This document shows, piece by piece, positions 12,876 to 23,944 of a stretch of 64,000 nt of DNA. Both the position numbers and the translations under genes were made by a program. This DNA is from Anomaloglossus baeobatrachus (taxonomy: Eukaryota > Chordata > Amphibia > Anura > Aromobatidae), in the NCBI RefSeq assembly GCF_048569485.1, contig NC_134354.1, forward strand, positions 401,908,185-401,972,184, in the 5' to 3' direction. The notes beneath the pieces are model-generated. The model saw only the letters and a list, made by a program, of their open reading frames with translations. It searched no databases and had not been told where the DNA came from. Within the stretch, counting starts at the first letter, position 1. Each line of letters starts with the position of its first letter.

Positions 12876-14130
12876 TAAGTCTTCATTTCGGGCTACAGCG
12901 CATGCTCCCACACTTAGTGCGAAAAGCCTCTTTGCACAGGTACTTGGACTTCTGGCCGGGTCTAAGTCTTGTGTTGTGCCTAGACAGCATGCTGAAGCTG
13001 ATAGTCTTTTTTCGGAGACTGTATTTCATGCTACTGAGCAACCTCAGGCACTTAATGCATCAGAGGCTAGGTCCGGTAATGAACTCTTTGGCCCTGCCCC
13101 TGATGTGGGGGGCCCATATAGACCACAGGGCACCAGGTGTCCTGACGATGTGGCCAGGCAACGCCCAACTGGCTTGCAGAGGCCCGCCCCTAAGACTTGT
13201 CTCCTCATTATTGTTGATCAGACGATGACTGGTGAGGTGTTTGGGTCGTGGCAGCCATGAGGTCATCAGTGAAGTGGCAGTTCCGAATAGGACGCTAGTT
13301 ATGCCACTCATGACGTGTGCCTCTGCTTTTGTCTCCAGGAGGTGCATTATGGTCCACCCTGGTTTGGGGCGGACTCAGGTTATAAAAGGGGCTGGAGCCA
13401 ACAAGGAGGTGCGCAGTCTTCTATTATGCTCCGAAAGAGCACACCTCCATGTGTTGAACCCATTGCGGCTTTAGGCCAGAGGTAGGCAAGGATGCAGGCC
13501 GCCACCACAGTTGGTAACGCAGAACGGTTAAGACCAGCTCCTGTCCTACCAGTCCTGCTAGTGCAGCCCAGTGGCATTAACAGGCCTGCTGCTGCTGATG
13601 CACCTGCTGTCCACAGGTGGGACCCCTACGCACAAGGACAGCGTACCCAATTGCCCCTGTGTTGTTAACAGGGAGTTCCTGGGCTGGGTGGGAGTGTGGA
13701 CCCTGTGACGCTAACAGGGCTCCCAGTCTCCAGATCCGAGTGTCGTTTAACTCGGTTCAGGCTACTATTAGTTTCAGAGCCACCCAGCTCTGTATCCTCC
13801 ACCTAACCTTAAAGTTACCAACCTCTCCTTTTCCATCTGAGACCACGGTGGACACCAACTGGCGATGGGGATATATACCTTTCTCTTTCTTTTCGTCTTA
13901 ATTTTTTTATATAGCGGTAACATAGTATATACCACCTTATCCAAATCTGCCAGTCCCACCGTAACAGATTGTGCTTCTTCAGCAAATGTTACTGTTGCTT
14001 AACCACCAAACCCACGGGCAAAAACTTTTTTCCCCTTTCCAACACACCAGTTCCCCTTTCCACCAGCATCTGTCCTTTTTCAACTCATTTTGTATATGAC
14101 CAAAAGTGCAACTCTGCAGGGACACCGTAC

Positions 14131-15486
14131 TCAACGCCGTCTCAGCACAGCAGCCAGCCCTAGGTCACTCAGATGTGGACAAGTAAAAGACCATTTCCTC
14201 CTATCCATGAGAAAGCATTGAGATTCACTCTGTGCAGCACTGGTGTTTAGTGGAAAAGCAGATCTAAGATTGCGTACCACCTTCTGCTGATACTCCTGCA
14301 TACGTGCGTCCCTTTCTATGGCAGGAATTATTTCGCCAAATTTTGTCTTGTACCGGGGATCTAACTGTGTGGCAACCCAGTAGTCAGCATTACTTGGAAT
14401 TCGTACACTCCGAGGGTCATGTTGTAGGTAGTGCAGCAAGAAGGTGCTCATGTGACTTGTGCATCCAGGAGGACCAAGTCCTTGGTGTGTTGGTGGCGGA
14501 GAGGTGAGAATCGTGCCTCCTTCCTCTGCCCTCTCCCCCAAAACTCGCACAACCGGAATGGGAGCAAGCTCTCACTCATCTGCTGAGTCTTCCATGCCCA
14601 TTGCCAGTTCATCCTCCATTTCTTCATGGGCTCCTGCACTTTCCTTAACAGTTTTGCTGATACTATGCGCCCTTTTTAATCCCTCTCCCCCACCGTCCCA
14701 TTACTGCCGCCTAGGTGCCACTGACCATCTGGACCTTGGAAATCTTGTTATCTCTTCCGCATATAACTCCTCCTGTATGTCCTCCCCTTCCTCTTGTCCC
14801 AACACCTGACTCCGAATAATGCTTACAGTGTGCTCCATCATGTAGATGACCAGAATTGTCACGCTGAGAATGGCATCGCCAGTCCTAAACATCTTCGTCG
14901 ACATTTGTAAACTGTGTAGAAGGGTGCATAGGTCCTTGATCTGACACCACTCCAGCAGCGTGATCTGCACCACCTCTGGATCAAGTTAGACCAGGGTATA
15001 CGTCATAACGTATTGCAGCAGGGCTCGGTGGTGCTGCCACAGATGCTGCAACATGTGCTGTTTCAAATTCCTGCATGTCGGCACATCGCATCTCAGGCGT
15101 TGAACCGCCAGACCAAAAGAATTCTGGAGCGATGAAAGTTGTTGAGCTGCTGGATGCGAATGATGGAAGTGAGCACATAGCGAGCATGCCCGCTGCACAA
15201 GGCCATGTAGGCCGGGATGGTGGTTTAAAAATTGCTGGACAACCAGGTTCAACACGTGAGCCATATAAGGCACGTGTGCCACATTGCCCTGAAGAAGGGC
15301 CAAAGCCTGGTTTGCATCATTGTCGCACCAGGCCTTCCCTGGCTGCTGGTTGAGTGGAGACAACCATTGATGAAACTCGGTTTCCAGAGCTAACCGTCCA
15401 CAACTCCTCAGTGGTGTCTCACATTTCCCATACATTTCAAAGCAAACATTTGACCGCCTGATGGCATTGAGCTCTGCTGCCAGCAT
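14131..15486 (-). pseudogene. hAT transposase remnant, central part
   Basis: The minus-strand frame 14986-15486 contains an RNase-H-fold stretch typical of hAT transposases, with WCDNDANQALALL followed by PYMAHVLNLVVQQFL. The frame 14131-14550 continues with WVATQLDPRYKTKFGEIIP, which matches the usual 'LDPR.K..F' segment farther along hAT proteins. The two lie in the expected N-to-C order on the minus strand but are separated by degenerate sequence with stops and frameshifts. Family assignment is from remembered hAT motifs. Not functional. Confidence 0.7.
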
Positions 15487-16210
15487 AGTAAGGAGGTGTG
15501 TGGGATTCCTTGTGTGCAGTTACAAGGAAGGGTGGCCTGACCACACAGGGTTTGGCCCGAGGTGGAGGACCCAGACGAGGTTGAGGAGGCAGAAGCAGTG
15601 TATTAACTTCTACATACAGAGGAAGGATTGACACACAACTCGTGGGGACGGCAAGACTTGTACAGCAGACCCTACTCCATCTCTCACCATAGTTACCCAG
15701 TGCCCAGTCAGCGACATGTAACTCCCCTGTCCATGCTTACTGGTCCAAGTATCTGTGGTGAAATGCACCCTGTCACACACAGAGTTTCACAAGGAAGCGG
15801 TGATGTGTGCGACCTGCTGTGGTAGCGCGGGCATGCCTTTCTTGGAGAAGGAGTGGCGACTGGGCATCGGCTCTTGAGCCACTGCGATGGGCATAAGGTC
15901 TTGAAAATCCTTGGTCTCAAAAGGGTGTAAAGGCAGTGTTTCTGTAGCCAACAAGTTGCAGATGCTGAAACTCAACCTCTTAGGCATGTCATGCCCTTCA
16001 ATAATCATGTAAAACACAGCGAGGGGACTCCAGGGGAAGGAAAGTCCTCTGTGAGGCATGACTTGTTCATCTTGGTTCTTTTAAACACAGCGAGGGGACT
16101 CCAACCACAGTCTCCCTCGTTTCCACTAATTGGGCCACACACATCCCACTTGACTGGCATCAGTTGACCCCCATTTTCAAGATGAAAAAGATGCTTTGCA
16201 TGAAGCACTA

Positions 16211-16441
16211 TCAAAAATACACATGCCTTTCGCCTCCCCTGGATGACCCAGGGGAAGAAAAGTCCTCTGTGAGGCATGACTTCCTCATCTTGGTGAACGT
16301 TAGTATGTCCACCTTGTCAGTGGACAGACGCGTGTGCTTATCTGTCAGCACACCCCCAGCAGCACTGAAGACACATTCCGAGAGAACGCTGGCTGCGGGA
16401 TATGACAAGATCCCAAAGGCATACGTGGCGAGCTCAGGCAA
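16211..16441 (-). pseudogene. hAT transposase C-terminal dimerisation segment, out of order
   Basis: The frame includes ILSYPAASVLSECVFSAAGG followed by VLTDKHTRLSTDKVDILTF, a classic hAT C-terminal dimerisation signature. It is on the minus strand but lies at higher coordinates than the central transposase remnant, so it would be read before it. That is the reverse of a real protein. A nearby 50-bp duplication (about 16022-16078 and 16242-16295) suggests local shuffling or two merged copies. Confidence 0.75.
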
Positions 16442-16775
16442 TTTATCCAGATTGGAAGCCTAAAATGAGCAAGGCTCAAGTTGCACAGTAATGGCATTGA
16501 TGTTCCCTTGCATATACTCATATATCTGTGTCTCGTCCTCTTTTTCCTCGTCAAGCTGTTTTGTTTTCGCATGAGAATTTGTTCTTGTCACTTTCCCATG
16601 TGTTTGTGTTGTCTTGTGAGTTGTTTGTCACCTTTTGGACACCTTTGAGGGTGTTTTCTAGGTGTTTTTATGTGTTTGTGATTGCCTCCCATTGTTTCCT
16701 ATGGAAACACGGCTTCCGTTCGGCGAATCGAACTCGAGCCGAACCACGACCGGTTCGCTTATCTCTAGTAGTGAG

Positions 16776-17000
16776 ATGTTTCTAGGGTGCTGAAGAACAA
16801 TTATCAGCCTTTCATAAGTTATTATACTTTTATTACACATACATCAAGTTTATGCAAAAACTACATATTTTCTTATTGACCCTTATTTTTTAAGTGTTCT
16901 ACAATTCGCCCTGACATGCTGGAAATAAACTTATGGGACAAACCACAATTGATGCGAACACAAATTCCACAGACTTTTTTTGTGTAATATTAGGCCTCCA
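16776..17000 (-). mobile_element. Tc1/mariner-type fragment (right part)
   Basis: Continues the copy begun at 10059. A stretch like CAATTCGCCCTGACATGCTG, and the sequence before it, match my memory of the same family. The hAT insertion splits the two parts. It fades out near 17000. Confidence 0.5.
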
Positions 17001-17506
17001 GAAGAGAAATATATACAAACTCAACTTAAAGATTTGCTGTTCTTTTCCCTATTAATGAAACTGCTCTCATGAGTGGTTTCCTACCTTGCCTGTTCTCTCT
17101 TTGAGCATGTCTAGTAGAGGCTGAATGGAAGACCACTTCAATTACTCCACCAATGTCTCATCTCTTACCTTTGCCTTTAATGTGAAGCTAGCAAAAAAAT
17201 GCTTCTTTTTCTTATTCAACCTCTTTATATATCTCTTTCTATGGTACTGTAAATAGAAGAAGCTGTGGAAAAATAAAGCGCAATAGGGTCTTACCCTTGT
17301 ATGTAGGGGTATAGGATGAGGGAGCAATACTACTCACCAAATGTGGTTGTGAGAGTCACAACCACTGTAATCGCACGTAAAATTTGACCACGGCAGCAGC
17401 AACCCAAAGCGGCAGATAACAGAGAGAAGTAGAATCCGGGTTCTTCAAAGCCGCGCCAATGATCACCAGCCAAAGGATCAGATCAATGAAGTTTTATTGT
17501 TGCATC

Positions 17507-17547
17507 GGTCTACGCGTTTCAGGGGCCCTGCTCCCTTCCTCAGGACC
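17507..17547 (-). ncRNA. Hammerhead ribozyme motif (left arm)
   Basis: On the minus strand it has the conserved core CUGAGGA, then a stem II formed by AGGGAGC and GCCCCU, then GAAA, a short self-complementary stem III ACGCGU, a cleavable A, and a stem I of GGUC with GACC. All invariant core positions are present. The very short stem III is typical of PLE hammerheads, which often act as dimers. Activity is inferred from structure only. Confidence 0.65.
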
Positions 17548-17598
17548 ATCAGATACAAGCATACATCAAATCTGTTTTGATGTATGCTTGTATCTGAT

Positions 17599-17639
17599 GG
17601 TCCTGAGGAAGGGAGCAGGGCTCCTGAAACATGTAGACC
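17599..17639 (+). ncRNA. Hammerhead ribozyme motif (right arm)
   Basis: The plus-strand counterpart has stem I GGUC/GACC, core CUGAGGA, stem II AGGGAGC/GCUCCU, GAAA, and a stem III of ACAUGU in place of ACGCGU. That stem III is weaker than in the left arm but still self-complementary, and the core is unchanged. Confidence 0.65.
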
Positions 17640-18452
17640 GATGCAACAATAAAACTTCATTGATCTGATCCTTTGGCTGGTGATCATTGGCGCGGCTTTA
17701 AAGAACCCGGTTTCTACCTCTCTCTGTTATATGGTACTGTAAAGTGACATGGGGCGGTAGCCATTGGCGAGTGTTGTATATTTGTCACCCGGGCACATTA
17801 CAGAAAAATGAAAGTTTTGGATATATGTGTATGATGGCAATGTTAATATGAGTACTTTCACAATCAGGCCAGTCCTGTTGCACTCCTCATCAGGTCCATG
17901 AGACGTCCATTCAAGAACAACAGATACATTCATAAAAAGGCACTCTTTACTTGGCATAACACTTAAGTACAAAGAACAGCAGGCACAAAACTTTGCAGTC
18001 TCTTATATATGACACTAGAAGGTGGCCCGATTCTACGCATCGGGTATTCTAGAATTTACGTATTGTGTAGTTCATGTATGATTTTTGTTATATATATAGA
18101 TGTTGTTGTGTGTAGTTACCAAGTGTTTGTGTAGGGCGCTGTACATGTTCTGAGTGTCGCGGGGGGTGAGAGCGGTGTTGTATGTGTGTTGCGTGTGTTG
18201 CGTTGTTTGTGGAGCGCTGTGTGTCTGTAGCGTTGTGTGTGTGTGTGTGTTGTGCGGTTTGTGTGGGTGTGGTGTGTTTTGGGGGGAGGTATGTTTTGAG
18301 CAATGTGTGTGTTGTGCAGTATGTGCATATATTTGTGTGTGCAGCGTTGTCTGTGTGTGTGGGTGTCTGTGTAGGGCGTTGTTTGTGATTCCTAGTGTGT
18401 GTGTGTTGTGCAGTGCGCGTGTGTGTGTGTGTTGGGGGGAGGTGTGCACCTC

Positions 18453-20392
18453 CCATCGTGCTCCATCCCCCATGCTGCGCACCCCCCATCGTGCTGCATC
18501 CCCCATGCTGCGCACTCCCAAACGTGCTCCATCCGCCATGCTGCGCACTCCCAAACGTGGTCCATCCGCCATGCTGCGCACTCCCAAACGTGCTCCATCC
18601 GCCATACTGCGCACTCCCCATCGTGCTGCATCCCCCATGCTGCGCACTCCCAAACGTGCTCCATCCGCCATGCTGCGCACTCCCCATCGTGCTCTATCCG
18701 CCATGCTGCACACTCCCAAACGTGCTCCATCCGCCATGCTGCGCACTCCCAAACGTGCTCCATCCGCCATGCTGCGCACCCCCTATCATGCTCCATCCGC
18801 CATGCTGCGCACTCCCAAACGTGCTCCACCCGCCATGCTGCGCACTCCCAAACGTGCTCCATCCGCCATGCTGCGCACTCCCAAACGTGCTCCATCCGCC
18901 ATGCTGCGCACTCCCAAACGTGGTCCATCCGCCATGCTGCGCACTCCCAAACGTGCTCCATCCGCCATGCTGCGCACTCCCAAACGTGCTCCATCCGCCA
19001 TACTGCGCACTCCCCATCGTGCACCATCCGGCATGCTGCGCACTCCCAAACGTGCTCCATCCGCCATGCTGCGCACTCCCAAACGTGCTCCATCCGCCAT
19101 GCTGCGCACTTCCAAACGTGCTCCATCCGCCATGCTGCGCACTCCCAAACGTGCTCCATCCGCCATGCTGCGCGCTCCCAAACGTGGTCCATCCGCCATG
19201 CTGCGCACTCCCAAACGTGCTCCATCCGCCATGCTGCGCACTCCGAAACGTGCTCCATCCGCCATACTGCGCACTCCCAAACGTGCTCCATCCGCCATAC
19301 TGTGCACTCCCCATCGTGCTCTATCCGCCATGCTGCACACTCCCAAACGTGCTCCATCCGCCATGCTGCGCACTCCCAAACGTGCTCCATCCGCCATGCT
19401 GCGCACCCCCTATCATGCTCCATCCGCCATGCTGCGCACTCCCAAACGTGCTCCACCCGCCATGCTGCGCACTCCCAAACGTGCTCCATCCGCCATGCTG
19501 CGCACTCCCAAACGTGCTCCATCCGCCATGCTGCGCACTCCCAAACGTGGTCCATCCGCCATGCTGCGCACTCCCAAACGTGCTCCATCCGCCATGCTGC
19601 GCACTCCCAAACGTGCTCCATCCGCCATACTGCGCACTCCCCATCGTGCACCATCCGGCATGCTGCGCACTCCCAAACGTGCTCCATCCGCCATGCTGCG
19701 CACTCCCAAACGTGCTCCATCCGCCATGCTGCGCACTTCCAAACGTGCTCCATCCGCCATGCTGCGCACTCCCAAACGTGCTCCATCCGCCATGCTGCGC
19801 GCTCCCAAACGTGGTCCATCCGCCATGCTGCGCACTCCCAAACGTGCTCCATCCGCCATGCTGCGCACTCCGAAACGTGCTCCAACCGCCATACTGCGCA
19901 CTCCCAAACGTGCTCCATCCGCCATACTGCGCACTCCCCATCGTGCACCATCCGGCATGCTGCGCACTCCCAAACATGCTCCATCCGTCATGCTGCGCAC
20001 TCCCAAACGTGCTCCATCCGTCATGCTGCGCACTCCCAAACGTGCTCCATCCGCCATGCTGCGCACTCCCAAACGTGCTCCATCCGCCATGCTGCGCACC
20101 CCCCATCATGCTCCATCCGCTTAGGAGTGCGCAGCATGCCGGATGGTGCACGATGGGGAGTGCGCAGTATGGCGGATGGAGCACGTTTGGGAGTGCGCAG
20201 CATGGCGGATGGAGCACGTTTGGGAGTGCGCAGCATGGCGGATGGACCACGTTTGGGAGTGCGCAGCATGGCGGATGGACCACGTTTGGGAGTGCGCAGC
20301 ATGGCGGATGGACCACGTTTGGGAGTGCGCAGCATGGGGGATGCAGCACGATGGGGAGTGCGCAGTATGGCGGATGGAGCACGTTTGCTCAG
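18453..20392. repeat. 33-bp minisatellite with 19-unit higher-order repeat and inverted end
   Basis: About 59 units of a 33-bp motif (GCTGCGCACTCCCAAACGTG followed by CTCCATCCGCCAT) fill this stretch. Variant units recur at a 627-bp spacing (19 x 33), for example at 18691 and 19318, showing block amplification. At about 20125 the array flips orientation for its last eight or so units. Because 33 is a multiple of three, all frames stay open. The long ORFs here (up to 815 codons, both strands) are artefacts of the repeat, not genes. Confidence 0.95.
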
Positions 20393-20504
20393 CCTCTCTC
20401 CTTCCAGCCTCCCTCAGCATCAGCCCCCCCCTCCCAGCCTTCCCCAAGATCAGCCTCTCTGCTCCCAGCCTCCTCCAGCACGCCGTGCTCCTCTGCCGAC
20501 ACTC

Positions 20505-20775
20505 ACCCACACCCGATCGCATCCACTCACCCACACAACCGATCGCATCCACTCACCCACACAACCGATCGCATCCACTCACACACACAACCGATCGCAT
20601 CCACTCACACACACAACCGATCGCATCCACTCACACACACACCGGATCGCATACACTCACACACACACCCGATCGCATACACTCACACACACACCCGATC
20701 GCATACACTCACACACACACCCGATCGCATACACTCACACACACCCGATCGCATACACTCACACACACAGACACT
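20505..20775. repeat. About 26-bp tandem repeat (CGATCGCATMCACTCACMCA)
   Basis: Ten or so units with drifting CA content follow one another, ending in a CACACAGACACTG stretch. They lie inside the Helitron-like element. Confidence 0.9.
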
Positions 20776-21469
20776 GACGATATTGCACATACGCGCTGAT
20801 ACTCACAACATCCGGGGATATCACATGCTTCTGGCCATGTGATCCTCCGTCAGGTCCTGGAAGCTCACAGCACAATATCGCCGCCGAGAAGCAAGCGATA
20901 TCCCAGGATGTTGTGAGTATGTGGATGCGATGTGATGTGTGTATGTGAGTGAGTGTGATCTGATTTGTGTGTGTGTGTGTGTGTGTGCTGTTATGTTATG
21001 TATGTTCTGCAGCTGCAGGACCTTGATGTGTGGACTCGATGTGATGTGTGTGTGAGTGTGAGCCGGTGTACACTGGTAACTATGATACACATCGGGTAAC
21101 TAAGGGACCTTAGTTACCCGATGTGTATAATGGTTACCAGCTTTCACGGCCTCCGTTAAGATCCCAGCATCGCAAGGTTATGTCTGGCGCTGCCGGGATC
21201 CTGACGGAGCCGGTGTAGAAGCAAGCGATATCCCAGCATGTTGTGATGTGTGAGGTGTGTGTGAGAGTGAGTGTGATCTGATGTGTGTGTACTCACCTGG
21301 GAATCGGAGCCCCGTGTCAGTTGGGCCACAGCGAGCGTGCATTGCGTGAGGGGGCGGGGCCTGCAGAGAGCCGGGGCGAGAGGCCAATCCGTGTGGGGGG
21401 GCGGGGCCATGGCGAGCCCAGCGGCCAATCAGCTTTGTGTCACCGTAAGGACACAATTTCGGAGCATGA

Positions 21470-21482
21470 CAGACAGACAGAC

Positions 21483-21512
<30 letters not shown>
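21470..21512. repeat. (GACA)n microsatellite near the Helitron 5' end
   Basis: About ten GACA units with one GATA interruption, on the plus strand. Confidence 0.9.
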
Positions 21513-21513
<1 letters not shown>

Positions 21514-21649
21514 ATAAGGCAATTATATATATAGATAGAGGCACAATGTTAGTGGTTTGCAGCGATGGTACAATCTTCTGAACACTTTACCCACAGGTCA
21601 CATTAGATAGACCTCCATTTCTCTGGCACAAAGACTTATGGGTTAATAC

Positions 21650-21882
21650 TAGGGATGATCGAATACCTCAAATATTCGGCTTTGCGAATATTTGCCGAAT
21701 AGGTTGCCGCTATTCGACTATTCGCGAATATTCGATGCACAATGTAAGTCTATGCTAAACCCGAATAGCAACTATTCGGATTCCCATAGACTTACATTGC
21801 GCATCGAATGTTTGCATAGCGGCGAGTTATTCATCGAATATTCGCGAAGCCAAATATTTGAGGTATTCGATCCTAGTGCCTA
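21650..21882. mobile_element. Palindromic hAT MITE, 8-bp TSD GTTAATAC/T
   Basis: Inverted arms (GGGATGATCGAATACCTCAA at the left) surround a core rich in GAATATTCG-type palindromes. Flanks GTTAATAC (21642-21649) and GTTAATAT (21883-21890) match at 7 of 8 bases. Confidence 0.75.
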
Positions 21883-22350
21883 GTTAATATGTTTTGCTGA
21901 ATATCCTGCACCCCAACTACAGTCTGTGATCCCTTATGAGGGCCGCTCTTAGAGCTGCCTCCCTCTTCCTCTGTTCACAGCTGGGCTGCACCCCCACTAT
22001 TGGCCAACACTGGACTCACATGGTTTTGGTTTTTTTCCTCCTTAAAGGTTATACCTAGCTTGCAGGCCGAAATGGAACTCTGTTGCCTAAAAGTTCCTTT
22101 TCTGGATCTTGCTGCTTCTGGACTTTCAGCTATTTCTCACACACCTCCTTGACCAGAAACTCTCTTCCTAACTAGAACTTCACTACACTGCCTGCTAACA
22201 GGAATCCAGTCACTTTTTCAGCAAGCTAGCTCCTCCTCTATGAGCTGGTCCTAAAGATAACTGCCTCTTATCCTTTTTGTTCATTGCTGGGTAGAACTCA
22301 GCTTTCTCAGAGCACAGTACACAATATTATTCAATATACGAAAAGGAAAA

Positions 22351-22824
22351 CAGTGACCTTTTGTGTCCGTCGATTAGCCCTACTGGCTACATAGCAGGCA
22401 AAGCACAACAACACAATACAATCATGCGATTGATGTCTTCAGGGGAAACATGTCAGTTGTACCACCTCCTTACATTCCTACCCTCTTTAAAGATGATCAT
22501 CCCTGATCTTCGGGAACTCTGAAAAACACAAATGGATAAAACCACATATAAAAACATTTATTCTTTGCATCTCTGGAAGACAAATGTTTTCTGTACTACT
22601 TCTTCAGATTGTCATGACCCCAGTCCCACTAGGCTGGGACCACGGAACAAAGTTTTAATGTCCATATTTTAACAGAAGCCCGCAGAAAAACACAGCAGCA
22701 AAAGCCCTTCATGTCCGAGAGCCCAGTCCTGAAGGTTCCTGAACTGGATGGAACATCGAGTCATCAATTATCCATCCCCCAACAAACTCCAGTACTGAAG
22801 GGGCAAAGTCCATGGGGGGGGGTA
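22351..22824. other. Unclassified, probably old repeat
   Basis: No coding signal. The text resembles retroelement flanks, but I could not place it. Confidence 0.3.
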
Positions 22825-23940
22825 TGTGGCGCCCCTGACCTGGTCAGGCACCACTGAGTACTGCACCCATGCTGGGGACAGTACAAACAGGTAATCCAGA
22901 AGGCTGACCGAGGTGTGACTACACAGGCGCATAGTGATCAGGTCTCACACATGTACCTTTGGGAGGACCCCTGGGGATCCCAGGAGGGGGCGAGGCCTCC
23001 ATCTCCACTCAAGGGGTGTGGTAGAGAGCCTGGTTGCTAGGTGACGTAGGCAAGAACAGGAGAGGAGGGAACAGTGAGCCAGGCAGTTGAGTGGTGAAGT
23101 TCAGGGAGAGCAGAAGCAGACCCTGTAGCTCTACACAATTCTGACAACGTACGCGCAGTGACTACTGACGGGGGAGAACGGTCACCTAGTAGTGCTGCCC
23201 GAAATCCACCCACAGCTAAAGAGAGAGCAACGGAGTGGAAAGTAAGGAGACTGCCAGGGAGGTACCAGGCCCGAAGGGGTAACAGGTCCCAGTGCAGAGA
23301 TAGATCCAGCTTTCTTCTGCCAAACCTGCTTGAGGGGGCACTTCAAACCCCCAAGACAACACCACAGAGTCCGCAGCCACGTAGCAAAGTGAGGGCCCAT
23401 AGTTCACAGGAGGCAAGCAGCCGGAGTGACCTGGTCCAGGCTACAAGCAAACGGGCCGAAACGAGGGGAGCAGCAACTTCCCTGGGTGACCCCCATAGGG
23501 ACTGCAAGTCGGGGTTACCACAAACAACAGAAGGGCTAAGGAAGGCGAGTCAGTAGCCACCCTCACAAGTCAGCCTGAAGGACGCCTGGTTCCAGCCTGG
23601 TTCATCCCAGCTACGCCCGGGTTACTCACCCTGCCATCAACAGTGAGTAAAACCCCTGAAAGACATTCTGCTTGTGTTGAGTTATTCTGCGCCTTGTGGT
23701 TCCACACACTTACACAGGGCCCTGGGGCTTGCCTCACTCTCAGGAGGCTATTACAACTGACTGCACCCACCATCAGCCGCAGGCATCCCTTAACCTGCAG
23801 TGGCGGTCCTCACTGACCGCAATTCTGAGAGTGGCGTCACGACAATCCTAAAAGAAGGTTTCCTACCTGTGACCAGACTGTTCCATCCACGTAGAGTCCC
23901 TGAAGGTCATGCACCGACACAACACTTCTGGGGCTACACA
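22825..23940 (+). mobile_element. Solo LTR, TSD GGTA (family of the 41684-46923 element)
   Basis: It starts TGTGGCGCCCCTGACCTGGT and ends GGGGCTACACA. GGTA is duplicated at 22821-22824 and 23941-23944. It aligns over its whole length with the two LTRs of the element at 41.7-46.9 kb but is clearly more diverged. There is no internal region, so it is a solo LTR. Confidence 0.9.
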
Positions 23941-23944
23941 GGTA

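Larger units (their letters stand above)
10150..16767 (-). mobile_element. hAT DNA transposon, 6.6 kb, 8-bp TSD GTAGTGAG
   Basis: The outer ends form imperfect inverted repeats (TAGAGTTGAGCGCGGTTCGA at the left; the right end read inward starts TAGAGATAAGCGAACCGG). A perfect 8-bp duplication GTAGTGAG flanks it (10142-10149, 16768-16775), as expected for hAT. Inside are minus-strand transposase remnants (14131-15486 and 16211-16441), a 125-bp tandem repeat, a TG microsatellite and a younger Harbinger-type MITE. No full transposase frame is left, so it is non-functional by itself. The host site is an older Tc1/mariner copy. Confidence 0.85.
17254..17730. mobile_element. PLE-derived foldback with 13-bp TSD
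   Basis: Two near-identical arms of about 165 bp face each other around 17573 (the left arm is the inverse of the right). A 13-bp duplication ATGGTACTGTAAA flanks the insert at 17241-17253 and 17731-17743. The arms contain hammerhead-ribozyme cores, the hallmark of the terminal repeats of Penelope-like retroelements. I read it as two PLE terminal pieces inserted together in opposite orientation. No coding sequence. Confidence 0.65.
18014..21535 (-). mobile_element. Non-autonomous Helitron-like element
   Basis: On the minus strand it starts TCTATATATATAATTGCC directly after a host A. It ends with a hairpin (CCCGAT...ATCGGG with a 7-base loop), seven bases, then CTAG, followed by a host T. A TC start, a subterminal hairpin, a CTRR end and A/T insertion without target duplication are the Helitron signature. 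No Rep/helicase is inside. It carries a GACA microsatellite, a TG/CA-rich 26-bp tandem repeat and a large 33-bp minisatellite. It sits inside the older dispersed repeat copy 1. Confidence 0.7.
17744..22350. repeat. Older dispersed repeat, copy 1 (interrupted)
   Basis: Segments 17890-18013, 21536-21641 and 21891-22350 match, in order, the sequence at 31049-33331. Shared stretches include TTACTTGGCATAACACTTAA, TAGACCTCCATTTCTCT-like text and AACTCTCTTCCTA. The Helitron-like element and a hAT MITE split copy 1. I cannot name the family. The flanking position of copies 1 and 2 would allow them to be the ends of one very old element. Confidence 0.5.

Noticed and set aside
18453-20392. CRISPR-like array (regular 33-bp units).
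   Set aside because: Units are contiguous with no unique spacers and the context is a vertebrate transposon. It is a minisatellite.
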